A DNA stretch of 64,000 nt from JACVRW01 sp963746825 (GTDB lineage Bacteria; Actinomycetota; Thermoleophilia; Solirubrobacterales; Thermoleophilaceae): contig CAVVCU010000003.1 of NCBI GenBank assembly GCA_963746825.1, positions 362,952-426,951 on the forward strand. Direction: 5' to 3'. The notes beneath the pieces are model-generated. The model ran no database searches, was not told where the DNA came from, and saw only the letters and a program-made list of their open reading frames with translations. The translations under genes were made by a program, and so were the position numbers. Positions 1 to 7,907 of this stretch are shown in pieces. How positions within the stretch are numbered: position 1 is the stretch's first letter; the number at the start of each line of letters is the position of its first letter.

Positions 1-527
1 CTCCCGAACGCCACGGCAACGCGCATCCCAACATCGTTCCCTACCAGGACTTCGAGACCGCGTCGGGGCGGATCGCCATCGCCGCGGCCAACGACGGCCT
101 GTTCGCGGCGATGTGCCGGGTGCTCGACCTCGAGGAGCTGGCGCGCGACGAGCGCTTCGCCGCGAACCCCGGCCGCGTCGAGAACCGCGCGCAGCTGATT
201 CCTCTGCTGGAGCAGCGCCTGCGCGAACGCAGCGCCGAGGAGTGGGTGGAGGCGCTCGACGCCGCGGGGGTGCCGGTGGGCAAGGTGCGCAACGTGCCCG
301 AGGCGCTCGAGGCGGCGGTGGACGCCGGGCGTCCAGCCACGCTCACCGTCGAGCACCCGACGGCCGGGGAGCTGGAGCTGGTGGCGTCGCCGATCTGGGG
401 TCCGACCGATCCGGCGACCGCGACCGCGCCGCCGCTGCTGGGCGAGCACACGGCCGAGGTGCTGCGCGAGGCCGGGCACAGCGACCGGGAGATTGAGAGG
501 CTCTTCGAGCGCGGGGTGGTTGGGTAG
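1..527 (+). CDS. CoA-transferase family III, C-terminal part (CaiB/BaiF type)
   Basis: The frame is open from the window edge, so only the last ~174 residues are present. Family III CoA-transferases move CoA between a thioester and a free acid. The remaining part shows family features: a PNIVPYQDF stretch followed by IAIAAANDGLFAAMC, the LDAAGVPVGKVRNVPEA segment, and a C-terminal PPLLGEHTAEVL motif. The catalytic aspartate of the family lies in the missing N-terminal half. The substrate cannot be told from this fragment. The next gene is on the opposite strand. Confidence 0.85.
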   Translation, partial: PERHGNAHPNIVPYQDFETASGRIAIAAANDGLFAAMCRVLDLEELARDERFAANPGRVENRAQLIPLLEQRLRERSAEEWVEALDAAGVPVGKVRNVPEALEAAVDAGRPATLTVEHPTAGELELVASPIWGPTDPATATAPPLLGEHTAEVLREAGHSDREIERLFERGVVG

Positions 528-559
528 GCGGCGCAGGCCCGCCCCGAGGCCCGAGTGGC

Positions 560-1297
560 TCAGCCGCGCTGCAGCTCGAACGACGACGCGCCGACGTACA
601 CCTCGTCGGCCGCGGCGAAGTCGAATCGCAACGCGACATTCACGTAGTCCCCGGAGCGGAGCGCGAACGGCTGCGGCAACGCGAAGCGCCGGCAGGCCGA
701 CTCGTCGCGGAACCCGACGTCCGAGAACTGGGCGACCTCGGACGATCCGCCACCCGCCAGGGGCCCGCGCCGATGGGAGATGAACACGGCGCTGAGGCGT
801 ACCTGCGGCTCGGTGGTGCTGTAGCAAAGCGTCGCGGCGACGAGCCGGGTGGAGCCCCCGGCCACCTCGATGGGCAGCGTCGGCTCGAGGGTAAGGAAGG
901 AGACAGGGGTGGCGCCCGGCGCCGTCCATTCGATGAGGTTTCCGTGCACCTCGGTGCGCGTGAGCGGGGTGCCGATGGTCGATGCAAGCCACTCGGTCGG
1001 GCCCACGGCCACGGTGGTCGTAGCGCTCGCGGGCAGGAACGCTGCGGGATCCACGGGGCCGGGAGGGCCCTGATCGCCCCGCGGCCCGGCCGGGCCTTGG
1101 GCGCCGCGCCGCCCCGCCCGCGGGCGCGCCTTCAGACGGTTGAGCGGCACCGAGCGCTTCTTGATGTCCTTGCCGGTCAGGGAGCGATTGACCACGTCGC
1201 GCCCGGTGATATGGGCCGCGGCGTAGGCCCCGCCGCCGAGGGCGAGAAACAGAGCGAGGGTGGCGACGACGTTCGCGTAGGACAACCGGCGCTTCAC
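560..1297 (-). CDS. secreted protein with short collagen-like segment
   Basis: This is a 245-residue protein with a GTG start. Residues 1-27 form a signal peptide or N-terminal anchor (SYANVVATLALFLALGGGA), a leader type common in Thermoleophilia exported proteins. A basic stretch and a short Gly-X-Y run (residues ~62-82, including GPAGPRGDQGPPGPV) follow. The last ~160 residues look like a beta-rich extracellular domain without a family I recognise. The collagen-like run is only about six triplets long, so it may be a spacer rather than a triple helix. The function is unknown; cell-surface location is inferred from the leader. Confidence 0.75.
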   Translation of the reverse strand: MKRRLSYANVVATLALFLALGGGAYAAAHITGRDVVNRSLTGKDIKKRSVPLNRLKARPRAGRRGAQGPAGPRGDQGPPGPVDPAAFLPASATTTVAVGPTEWLASTIGTPLTRTEVHGNLIEWTAPGATPVSFLTLEPTLPIEVAGGSTRLVAATLCYSTTEPQVRLSAVFISHRRGPLAGGGSSEVAQFSDVGFRDESACRRFALPQPFALRSGDYVNVALRFDFAAADEVYVGASSFELQRG

Positions 1298-1328
1298 GCC
1301 CCGGTAATCGACCGGAACGCGGGCAGGC

Positions 1329-1931
1329 TTAGTGCTCGGCGTCCGCGCTCGACGCGGGCGGCCGCGACTCCTCGGCCAGCGACGTGATCGTCAGGTTGCC
1401 GCGCGACGCGGCCTCCATCACCTCGGTGGCCTCGTCGGCGGAGCGCGCGTAGAGCTCGACCAGCATGTGGATGACGATGCTCTCCTCCTCGTGCTTGTGG
1501 AAGCGCACGTGGGTGAAGAACTCGCGCGTGCCGTGGTCGCCGAAGGCGGCGAAGGCCAGCGATTCGGCCGCCTCAGGGCCCGAGCACGATTCGACCTGGT
1601 CGGCGTCGACCGAGACCGTGCAGGAAGCGACCCAGGGCGTGCCGGTGACCATCCGCTCCCAGCGATCCTCGATCGGCTCGATGCGCGAGACCCGCCGGCC
1701 GTTGTCCTCGTAGAAGGTCAGGAACAGGTGCGGCTGGTCGTGCAGGCAGTCGAGGCACTGCACCACGGCCTCCTGCACCTCCTCGACCGGCTCGACCGCC
1801 TCTCCCGTGTCGGCGTCGACCTTCAGGATGCCCTCGTAGTGCAGTTGCACCTCGAGGTTCTGCGACCAACAGCGGTAGCAGCGCAGCCAGCTCGACTGCG
1901 TCCCCACGGACTCCTGCGCTGATCCTTCCAT
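1329..1931 (-). CDS. hypothetical protein with CxxC zinc-ribbon-like N-terminus
   Basis: This acidic ~200-residue protein has two CxxC pairs near the N-terminus (CYRC and CLDC), which suggests a small zinc ribbon. The remainder (EDRWERMVTGTPW, FTHVRFHKHEEESIVIHML) is not a family I recognise. I chose the ATG at 1931, because the upstream ATG at 1973 would overlap the divergent gene and because a CATAAT box lies 6 nt upstream of 1931. No signal peptide or membrane segment is visible, so it is probably cytoplasmic. Confidence 0.6.
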   Translation of the reverse strand: MEGSAQESVGTQSSWLRCYRCWSQNLEVQLHYEGILKVDADTGEAVEPVEEVQEAVVQCLDCLHDQPHLFLTFYEDNGRRVSRIEPIEDRWERMVTGTPWVASCTVSVDADQVESCSGPEAAESLAFAAFGDHGTREFFTHVRFHKHEEESIVIHMLVELYARSADEATEVMEAASRGNLTITSLAEESRPPASSADAEH

Positions 1932-1971
1932 TACCCCATTATGGCCCTCTGGCCCTATGGTGGGACGAGGC

Positions 1972-2865
1972 ATGCGAACTCGAGGCTTCAGGGGGGCCGC
2001 CGCAGCCGCGCTGGCCCTCGTCCCAGTGCTGATCGCCGCGCCGGCCGCGCGGGCAGCTCCGCGTGCCGCGGAGCGCTACGACGGCAAGAGCGCCACGGGC
2101 CAGCGCATCTTCCTGACCGTCAGCGCCGATGCCACGCGCCTGTCGCGCTACGGGTTCACGGTCAGGAGCACCTGCACGGACGGCAGGCGGCGCGTGCAGA
2201 GCCTCTTCGACGCACAGCAGAGCGCCACCACCATCGACGCCTCCGGTGCCTTCACGCACCAGTCGCAGAGCCAGCGTGGCTTCTACCCGACGAGCTCGGG
2301 CCGCGTCGACGGGCGTTTTCGCACCACCTTCTCCGGCACCTTCGACGCAGCCGGCGACAGCGTGAGCGGCACGATCGAGTCGACCTTCCGGTCGTCGCGC
2401 TTCGACTGCTCGAGCGGTCCCGTGGCCTTCACGATCTACCGCGACGGCACGCCCCAGGCACCGTTCAGCGACACCGTGATGACGAGCGGGCTCTATTCCG
2501 CCTCGGGGAAGGGCGTGACCGCGAGGGTCCGGACCCTCGCGCCCGGCCGCGCGTTGCTGCGGGCCGACATCAACTACCGCGCCCGCTGCCGCTCGGGAGG
2601 CAACCTGCGCTCCGGACGGGTGTTCTCGAACTACCTGTTGAGCGACAGCGGCCGGCGGACCATCCGCGGCCGCGCGCGGTTTCGCATCCGAAGGGACGGG
2701 GTCTCGGTGAGCATCCGCTTCCGGCTGAGCTTTCGCTTCTTCGAGAGCTCCGGCTACAAGGTCGCGGGGAGCTGGAACGTGCGCGCCAAGGTCAGCCGCG
2801 GCGGCCGGGTGATCGATACCTGTCGCCTCCAGCGGTCGTTCAGGGGCACGGCCCCCACCCCCTGA
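1972..2865 (+). CDS. secreted hypothetical protein
   Basis: This is a ~297-residue protein. An N-terminal Arg-rich leader is followed by an Ala/Leu hydrophobic core and an ARAAPRAAE cleavage region, so it is exported. The mature part is rich in Ser, Thr and Arg with alternating polar and hydrophobic residues, consistent with a beta-sandwich, and contains a few spaced cysteines. No family is recognised. The start at 1972 is preferred over 1957 because a TATGGT box sits 10 nt upstream of it. It is convergent with the retron reverse transcriptase, whose stop lies 6 bp away. Confidence 0.65.
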   Translation: MRTRGFRGAAAAALALVPVLIAAPAARAAPRAAERYDGKSATGQRIFLTVSADATRLSRYGFTVRSTCTDGRRRVQSLFDAQQSATTIDASGAFTHQSQSQRGFYPTSSGRVDGRFRTTFSGTFDAAGDSVSGTIESTFRSSRFDCSSGPVAFTIYRDGTPQAPFSDTVMTSGLYSASGKGVTARVRTLAPGRALLRADINYRARCRSGGNLRSGRVFSNYLLSDSGRRTIRGRARFRIRRDGVSVSIRFRLSFRFFESSGYKVAGSWNVRAKVSRGGRVIDTCRLQRSFRGTAPTP

Positions 2866-2871
2866 CGCTCG

Positions 2872-4206
2872 TCATCTCCAGTCGATCAGGGCGAATCTCC
2901 GTCTGAGCTTCTCCCCGCGCGCGGGGTTGAGTTGCTCCACCCAGGCGATGCGGCCGAGGAGGTGGGCCCCGAAATCTGGGTGACCACCGCGGTTCTGCCC
3001 CCCCGGTCCGTGGCGGGCGGCGTTGTGCAGGGTGGCCTTCAGCTCGTCGTAGCTCGCCCGCGGGACGTTCGGATGCTCGTTCACCACCACGCCGGCCACC
3101 TGCTGGCGCCCGGCCCGCGACATCACGCGCGTCTTTTTCTCGTTCAGGCGAAAGCCCTCGTCGCGCGCGATCTCCGCCACCGTCTCGATCAGGCGGGCCG
3201 AGTGGCGGGCCAGGCCCGGCCCGCCCGAGAGAACGAGATCATCCGCGTAGCGCGTGTAGCGGGCCTCCAGCCTGGCCGCCAGTCCCGCCATGCGGCGGTC
3301 GAGCGAGAACGCGGCCAGGTTGGCCAGCGCGGGCGACGTGGGCGCGCCCTGGGGCAGGTGGGGGACGGCGAGCCGAGTGCCGAGGCGCCAGTGGGCGGCG
3401 ATTGCTCTCGCCTCGCAAGGCCGCGCGAGCGACGACCACTCGGACAGCGGCACCACGTTGGTGCACAGTCCGGTGAGCCGGTGGGCCACCGCCTCCGCGT
3501 AGCCCGCCGAGCGGAAGATGCCGAACACGCGCCGGGCTCTCACCGAGGCGAAGAAGTCCTCCAGGTCGAACCGCAGCACCGCGCCGCGCCCCGCGTGTAC
3601 CGCGGCGTGGCTGCGAGCCGAGCGGCCCCCGACGAAGCCGTGGGCCGCGGGGTGTGCGGGGATCCGCTCCAGGATCTCGCGCAGCAGGAGCCGTTGCGAG
3701 GCCTTGAGCCGCGCCTTCGGACGCTCGATCGCGCGCGGCGGCCCGCCGGGCCGGTGAAGCCACAGATAGCGGTAGTTGCGCAGCTTCTCGGCCTCGACCC
3801 GTCGCTCCATGCTCCTGACGTCGGCGAGCCAGTCGAGCTGGCCCGGGCTCAGGCCGAGGAACTCAGCGAGGTCGGCCAGCGTGTCCAGCTCGGCCACCGG
3901 CCAGCGGCGGCGCCCCATCTCCTGCTCGAAGGTGAAGAAGCGCCTGGCCCGCGGCGGCGGCACGCCGTCGGGCGGCGGCGCCACCCGCGCGAGGATCTGG
4001 CCGATGAAGCCGGCGAGCTCACGTGGGCGGTCGCTCGGCGGGCGGTGATAGGCGGCGAGCACCTCGCCGGCGACCCCCTCGAGCCACGGAGCGGGACCGT
4101 CGAGGGCGGAGCGGGCGCGCTCGACCAGGCCATCGTGGTCCCATTCACCGGCGAGGAAGGCGGCGGCGAGAGGCCCCCGGAGCGCGGCGAGGGGATGAGC
4201 GCTCAT
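2872..4206 (-). CDS. retron-type reverse transcriptase with N-terminal extension
   Basis: This 444-residue protein would reverse-transcribe the adjacent ncRNA into msDNA. RT landmarks are FDLEDFF (213-219, catalytic Asp), LPQGAPTSP (284-292), YADDL (320-324, catalytic Asp pair) and VAGVVVN (370-376), which matches the retron VTG position. The first ~150 residues are a helical extension ahead of the fingers, as in the N-terminally extended myxobacterial retron RTs; no nuclease, protease or membrane effector motif is visible. I chose the ATG at 4206 because the ncRNA ends at 4207; the longer frame from 4344 would translate through the RNA structure. The flanking genes do not look like known retron effectors, so this seems a stand-alone retron. 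Confidence 0.9.
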   Translation of the reverse strand: MSAHPLAALRGPLAAAFLAGEWDHDGLVERARSALDGPAPWLEGVAGEVLAAYHRPPSDRPRELAGFIGQILARVAPPPDGVPPPRARRFFTFEQEMGRRRWPVAELDTLADLAEFLGLSPGQLDWLADVRSMERRVEAEKLRNYRYLWLHRPGGPPRAIERPKARLKASQRLLLREILERIPAHPAAHGFVGGRSARSHAAVHAGRGAVLRFDLEDFFASVRARRVFGIFRSAGYAEAVAHRLTGLCTNVVPLSEWSSLARPCEARAIAAHWRLGTRLAVPHLPQGAPTSPALANLAAFSLDRRMAGLAARLEARYTRYADDLVLSGGPGLARHSARLIETVAEIARDEGFRLNEKKTRVMSRAGRQQVAGVVVNEHPNVPRASYDELKATLHNAARHGPGGQNRGGHPDFGAHLLGRIAWVEQLNPARGEKLRRRFALIDWR

Positions 4207-4374
4207 GCGACGGCCGAGCCCGACTTTCTCCGTCGTGCGTGCGCAGGAGCTGCGTGCGGGGCAGCGGGCGCGCATGCGATGCGATGCGTAGGTGTCATGG
4301 TGTCCCCGGGGTGACCCCGGAGAGGTCCGTGGGCTCTCGCCCACGGCGCCGACTCAGGCTCGGGCCGTCGCTGC
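4207..4374 (-). ncRNA. retron msr-msd ncRNA (predicted)
   Basis: Directly upstream of the RT start lies a ~168-nt segment with retron architecture. Its ends are complementary: 4357-4370 pairs with 4208-4220 (13 bp with one bulged base), matching the a1/a2 repeats. Inside, in transcript order, are an 8-bp stem closed by a GAGA tetraloop (4327-4346), a 6-bp CCGGGG/CCCCGG stem (4306-4320), and a longer msd-like arm. That arm is an outer 7-of-8-bp helix (4270-4277 with 4237-4244) enclosing a perfect GCTGC/GCAGC stem (4249-4265). The pairing was read by eye. The branching G and msDNA ends cannot be fixed; a UGAG just after a1 is a candidate. Confidence 0.75.
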
Positions 4375-4399
4375 GGCGAGCATAACCGGCCCCGCCGGC

Positions 4400-5377
4400 T
4401 CAGGTGAGGCAGCCCGCGAGGGCCTCGAGCGTGGCGTCGAAGTCGGTCTGGGCGATCGGGCCCACGCAGGGCGAACTCGCCCCGGCCTCGCGGTAGCGGC
4501 GCACGGTCGCGCCCGCTTCGTCGGCCGATCCGACCGCCGCGAGCGTCTGGAGGAAGCGGTCGGAGATCGCGGCGGCCGCCGCTTCGGGCCCGCCCTCGCC
4601 CATGGCGCGATCGAAGCCGCTGAGGTCCTCCTCGAATCCCGAGCGCTCGAGCATCGCGCGGTAGAAGGGCAGCGAGAAGTAGGGGATCAGCTCCGAGCGC
4701 AGGCGCCCGCGCGCCTCCTCGGGCTCGCCGGTGATGGCCGAGGGCACGGCGGCAACGATGTCGAACCCTTCCGGAGGCTTACCCGCCTTCGCGCGTCCCT
4801 CGCTCACGGCGGGCACCACCACGTCGCGTATGTAGTCGGGGTTGCACAGCCACAGCACCACGCCGTCGGCGATCTCGCCCGCCAGCGTGAGCATCTTGGG
4901 GGAGAGGCCGGCCAGGTAGATCGGCAGGTCGGCCCGGGCGGAGTAGCCCATGAAGCGAAAGGCCGAGCGGAACTTCTCGCCGGCCGGCGGCTCGTCGCCC
5001 GCGAAGATCGCGCGCACGATGCCCACGTACTCGCGGGTCTCGCGCAGGGGCTTGTCGATCGTCTGGTCGTACCACGCCTCCACCACGGGGCGGTGCGATA
5101 CCCCGAGGCCGCATACGGCCCGCCCGCCCGAGAACTCGTCGAGCGTGGCGAAGGACTGGGCGGTGGCCACCGGCGTTCGCGTGTAGATCGGCAGCACCCC
5201 GGTGCCCAGCCGGATGCGCTCGCTGCGCGAGGCGTAGGCCATCAGGGTGGTGACCGAGTCGCGGGCCGCGATGTGCGTCAGGTACACGGACTCGTAGCCG
5301 AGGCGTTCGGCCAGCTCCACCCGCTGGAGAGCGGTCTCCAGGGACCTTCCCACGGAGATGAAGGTGCCCAGGGCCAA
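4400..5377 (-). CDS. LLM-class (luciferase-like) flavin/F420-dependent oxidoreductase
   Basis: This 325-residue protein is a bacterial-luciferase-fold oxidoreductase using FMN or F420. Typical motifs are RLGTGVLPIYTRTP, a FATLDEFSGGRAVCGLGVS segment binding the cofactor phosphate, and a C-terminal substrate-entry region. The start is TTG at 5377, with a TAGGCT box 10 nt upstream. Because coenzyme F420 genes are encoded elsewhere in this window, F420 is a reasonable cofactor guess; the substrate is unknown. The gene lies immediately upstream of the retron, but nothing shows a functional link. Confidence 0.85.
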   Translation of the reverse strand: MALGTFISVGRSLETALQRVELAERLGYESVYLTHIAARDSVTTLMAYASRSERIRLGTGVLPIYTRTPVATAQSFATLDEFSGGRAVCGLGVSHRPVVEAWYDQTIDKPLRETREYVGIVRAIFAGDEPPAGEKFRSAFRFMGYSARADLPIYLAGLSPKMLTLAGEIADGVVLWLCNPDYIRDVVVPAVSEGRAKAGKPPEGFDIVAAVPSAITGEPEEARGRLRSELIPYFSLPFYRAMLERSGFEEDLSGFDRAMGEGGPEAAAAAISDRFLQTLAAVGSADEAGATVRRYREAGASSPCVGPIAQTDFDATLEALAGCLT

Positions 5378-5420
5378 GAGGCGCCGAAGCCTACCGGCCG
5401 GGGAGTAGAGTCGAAACGAG

Positions 5421-6599
5421 GTGCGCCCGGACGAATCGCACGACGGGGCACCCGACCCCGAGCAGGATCCCGACGCCGCTCTCGAGGCGCTGGCCAGCGG
5501 CGACTTGCCGGCGGGGCGCTCGCGCCGGCGCCTCGCGCGGGCCGCGCTCGAGGGGCTGCGTCAGGCGCGGCGCACCGCGCGGATCGGGCTCGGAGTGGCG
5601 GTGCTCGCGCTGGTCGCGGTCCTGGGCATGGTGGTGTGGACCCTGACCCGCGACGACGACGGCACCGAGGCCGGCCAGGCCGCACGAGGCGACGACGCCG
5701 CGGCGATCGTGGCCGCGGCGCGCCCGGCCACCGTGCTGGTCCGCGCACGGAGCGCCGCGGGCACCTCCTTTGGGAGCGGAGTGGTGATCGACGCCGCCGA
5801 GGGGCTGGTGCTCACCAACTTCCACGTGATCGGCGGCGGTGGAGACATCGAGGTCGGGCGGCCCGGCCGCCTCGCGCGGGCGAGCGTCCGGGGAGCGGCG
5901 CCCTGCGACGACCTCGCCCTGCTCGAGGTGGAGAGCCTCGGAGCGCTGAAGGAGCTGCCGCTGGGCGCCCAGGACGATGTGGCCCAGGGCGATCAGGTGG
6001 TCGCCCTCGGCTACCCGGCGAGCGCGTCGGGGGGCAGCTCGCTGACCACGACCGCGGGCGTGGTCTCCTCGGTGCGCACCTCTCTGCGGCTGCCGGCGCC
6101 CGACTCGCCGCGCTTTCCCAACCTGGTGCAGACCGACGCGGCGCTCAACCCGGGCAACTCCGGCGGCCCGCTCGTGGGCCGGGACGGCCTGCTCGTCGGG
6201 ATCAACACGATCCTCTTCCAGGGCTCGCGCGACACACCCATCAACAGCCAGGGGTACGCCGTGGGCGTCGACCGCATCCGGACGGTCGTCGAGGAGCTGC
6301 GCGAATCCCGCTCGATCGGCTGGTTCGGCGCCGGCCTGCTGGCGCCGCCGCCGGAGCTGCTGCGGCGCGGGAGCCTGCCCGAGGGCTTGCTGGTGACCGC
6401 GGCCGCGGCGGGGACCAGCGCGGAGAGCGCCGGCGTCGAGGAGGTGCTGATGCTCGCGGTGGGCGATCGCCCGGTCGGCGGCACGGTCGCGGGCTACTGC
6501 GAGGCGGTGGAGGGCGTGCGGAGCGGCGACGTTCGCGTGCTGACCGTGGTCACCGGAGCGCGTGGCGCCCCGCAGAGGGTGCGGGTCGAGTTCGAGTAG
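5421..6599 (+). CDS. S1C-family serine protease, HtrA/DegP-like, membrane-anchored
   Basis: This 392-residue protease has a cytoplasmic N-terminus (~55 residues), one transmembrane segment (~56-75), and an extracytoplasmic trypsin-like domain. The catalytic triad is visible: His135 (TNFHVIG), Asp164 (DDLALLE) and Ser247 (GNSGGPL). The C-terminal ~80 residues form a divergent PDZ-like domain that would gate substrate access. HtrA-type proteases remove misfolded exported proteins. The GTG start at 5421 has a TAGAGT box 9 nt upstream, suggesting a leaderless mRNA. It is transcribed divergently from the LLM oxidoreductase. Confidence 0.9.
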   Translation: MRPDESHDGAPDPEQDPDAALEALASGDLPAGRSRRRLARAALEGLRQARRTARIGLGVAVLALVAVLGMVVWTLTRDDDGTEAGQAARGDDAAAIVAAARPATVLVRARSAAGTSFGSGVVIDAAEGLVLTNFHVIGGGGDIEVGRPGRLARASVRGAAPCDDLALLEVESLGALKELPLGAQDDVAQGDQVVALGYPASASGGSSLTTTAGVVSSVRTSLRLPAPDSPRFPNLVQTDAALNPGNSGGPLVGRDGLLVGINTILFQGSRDTPINSQGYAVGVDRIRTVVEELRESRSIGWFGAGLLAPPPELLRRGSLPEGLLVTAAAAGTSAESAGVEEVLMLAVGDRPVGGTVAGYCEAVEGVRSGDVRVLTVVTGARGAPQRVRVEFE

Positions 6600-6608
6600 C
6601 GCTCAGAA

Positions 6609-6633
6609 GGCCGCGCCGTGCACGCTCGCGGCC
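6609..6633. terminator. hairpin between convergent genes
   Basis: A 7-bp perfect stem (GGCCGCG/CGCGGCC, loop of 11) lies between the convergent ends of the protease and the sigma-factor gene. There is no T-tract, so it may act as a bidirectional hairpin terminator or a stabilising 3' structure. Confidence 0.4.
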
Positions 6634-6637
6634 GGGG

Positions 6638-7453
6638 TCAGGCGACTTCGCTGAACAGCAGGGTTTCGGAGTCCAGGCGCTCGCGGATGCGACGCTTGAG
6701 CTGCGAGTGGATCTGGGAGACGCGGCTCTCGGACACGTCGAGCACCTCGCCGATCTCACGCAGGGTGAGGTTCTTCACGTAGAGCAGGACGGCAACCTCG
6801 CGCTCGCGTGCGGGCAGCTGGTCGAAGGCGCGACGGAACTTCTCCTTGGCCTCGTCCCAGCCGGCCATGTGCTCGGGATCGGTCGAGGGGTCGTCGGCCT
6901 CGAGCGTGTCGATCAGCTCGATGGCGGTCTCGCCCTCGGTCACGACCAGCGACGAGAGCGAGGTCAGATCCGAGTTCTGGATCTCCTGCTCCTTGTCGCG
7001 CAGCTGGGCCGGCGTCATGTTCATCGCGTCGGCCAGCTCGTCGCGCCCGGGCGGGCGCCCGTGGACGCCGGTGAACGTTTCGCGGGCATGCTTGAGATCG
7101 CGCTCCAGGCGGCGCAGAGAGCGCGGCGCCCAGTCGCGGCGGCGCAGCTCGTCGAGCACTGAGCCGTGGATGCGGGTCCAGAGGTAGGGCTCGAGCGCGG
7201 CTCCCTTGTCCGGGTCGTAGCGGTCGATGGCCGGGATGAGCGACTCCACTCCGCACGAGATCAGATCCTCGACCTCACAGGAGGCCGGCAGCTCGCGCAG
7301 CTTCTTGTAGACGATGTGCTTGACCAGTGGGACGTAGGTCAGGACCAGGCGGTTTCTCAGCGAGAGATCGCCGCTGGCCTTGTACTCCTCCCAGAGGGCG
7401 AACGACTGCTCCGCGGTGGGACGCTGATGGTCCCTGCGGGTGTCGGTGGTCAT
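6638..7453 (-). CDS. FliA/WhiG-family RNA polymerase sigma factor
   Basis: This 271-residue sigma-28-type factor directs RNA polymerase to a specialised promoter set (motility or development in relatives). Region 2 (LTYVPLVKHIVYKKL, then GVESLIPAIDRYDP), region 3 (GRPPGRDELADAMNM) and region 4 with the helix-turn-helix (LTLREIGEVLDVSESRVSQI) are all present. It has an ATG start with a good GGAGG ribosome site ~9 nt upstream. No anti-sigma factor gene is adjacent. A pair of near-identical direct repeats lies upstream, and a small FlaG-like protein is transcribed divergently. Confidence 0.9.
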   Translation of the reverse strand: MTTDTRRDHQRPTAEQSFALWEEYKASGDLSLRNRLVLTYVPLVKHIVYKKLRELPASCEVEDLISCGVESLIPAIDRYDPDKGAALEPYLWTRIHGSVLDELRRRDWAPRSLRRLERDLKHARETFTGVHGRPPGRDELADAMNMTPAQLRDKEQEIQNSDLTSLSSLVVTEGETAIELIDTLEADDPSTDPEHMAGWDEAKEKFRRAFDQLPAREREVAVLLYVKNLTLREIGEVLDVSESRVSQIHSQLKRRIRERLDSETLLFSEVA

Positions 7454-7530
7454 CTTCTGGGGCCTCCTGGATGGCGGGGGAACGAAAAGGCGGGTCGAGG
7501 CTGGTTTCGGGTATCCGCGGACCCCCCGTG

Positions 7531-7577
7531 ATCCCCGGTTCGCGGTAATCGCGGCTACATCCCCGATTCGCGGTAAT
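7531..7577. promoter_or_regulatory. tandem 19-nt direct repeats upstream of the sigma-factor gene
   Basis: The 19-mers at 7531-7549 and 7559-7577 (ATCCCCGgTTCGCGGTAAT and ATCCCCGaTTCGCGGTAAT) differ at one base and have a 28-bp period. The second contains the small palindrome GCGG-TAATT-CCGC. They lie in the ~200-bp divergent gap between the sigma factor and the small FlaG-like gene, so they are candidate binding sites for a shared regulator. Confidence 0.45.
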
Positions 7578-7658
7578 TCCGCAAACAGCGGGCCAAACTG
7601 CGCGCGCGCGCGGGCTGCTCCTCAAGATCGCGCGGTTCTGACCGACCATCGAGGCAGC

Positions 7659-7907
7659 ATGGAAGGCATGAAATTCCCGGCGCAAGGCAAGCCCGAATGG
7701 CCCCCTCGCAGAGTTTGGCGCGAAGTGGACGATGCGGCGCAGGCCTGGGAGGACCTACAGAGCGAGGGCCGTGAGGTTCATTTCGAGATCGGTGACGACG
7801 GGCGCCTGCGGATCGAGATGCGCGATCTCGACGGCAACGTGATCAGCCCGATGTCCGCATCCGAGGTGCTCGCGGTGGTCAGCCGCCCCGCTCGACCCTC
7901 TGTTTGA
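7659..7907 (+). CDS. small FlaG-like protein
   Basis: This 82-residue protein starts at 7659 (an ATG at 7668 is the alternative). The C-terminal half, reading VHFEIGDDGRLRIEMRDLDG and then NVISPMSASEVLAVV, follows the FlaG pattern: a hydrophobic strand, a D-x-x-GR-x-x-I-x-x-x-D-x-x-G strand, then an I-x-x-x-E-x-L helix. Similarity is by pattern only. Being divergent from a FliA/WhiG sigma factor makes a flagellar or development-linked role thinkable. Its end overlaps the convergent SRPBCC gene by ~29 bp. Confidence 0.45.
   Translation: MEGMKFPAQGKPEWPPRRVWREVDDAAQAWEDLQSEGREVHFEIGDDGRLRIEMRDLDGNVISPMSASEVLAVVSRPARPSV

Noticed and set aside
4207..4344. Longer RT start at 4344.
   Set aside because: It would translate the predicted retron RNA; the added residues (Arg/Ser/Cys-rich) are not RT-like, and the ATG at 4206 follows the a2 repeat exactly.
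4292..7162. A 956-codon open frame on the plus strand across the LLM oxidoreductase, protease and sigma factor region.
   Set aside because: It is antisense to or out of frame with clear family proteins and is Arg/Gly/Ala-rich without motifs; long shadow frames are expected at this G+C.
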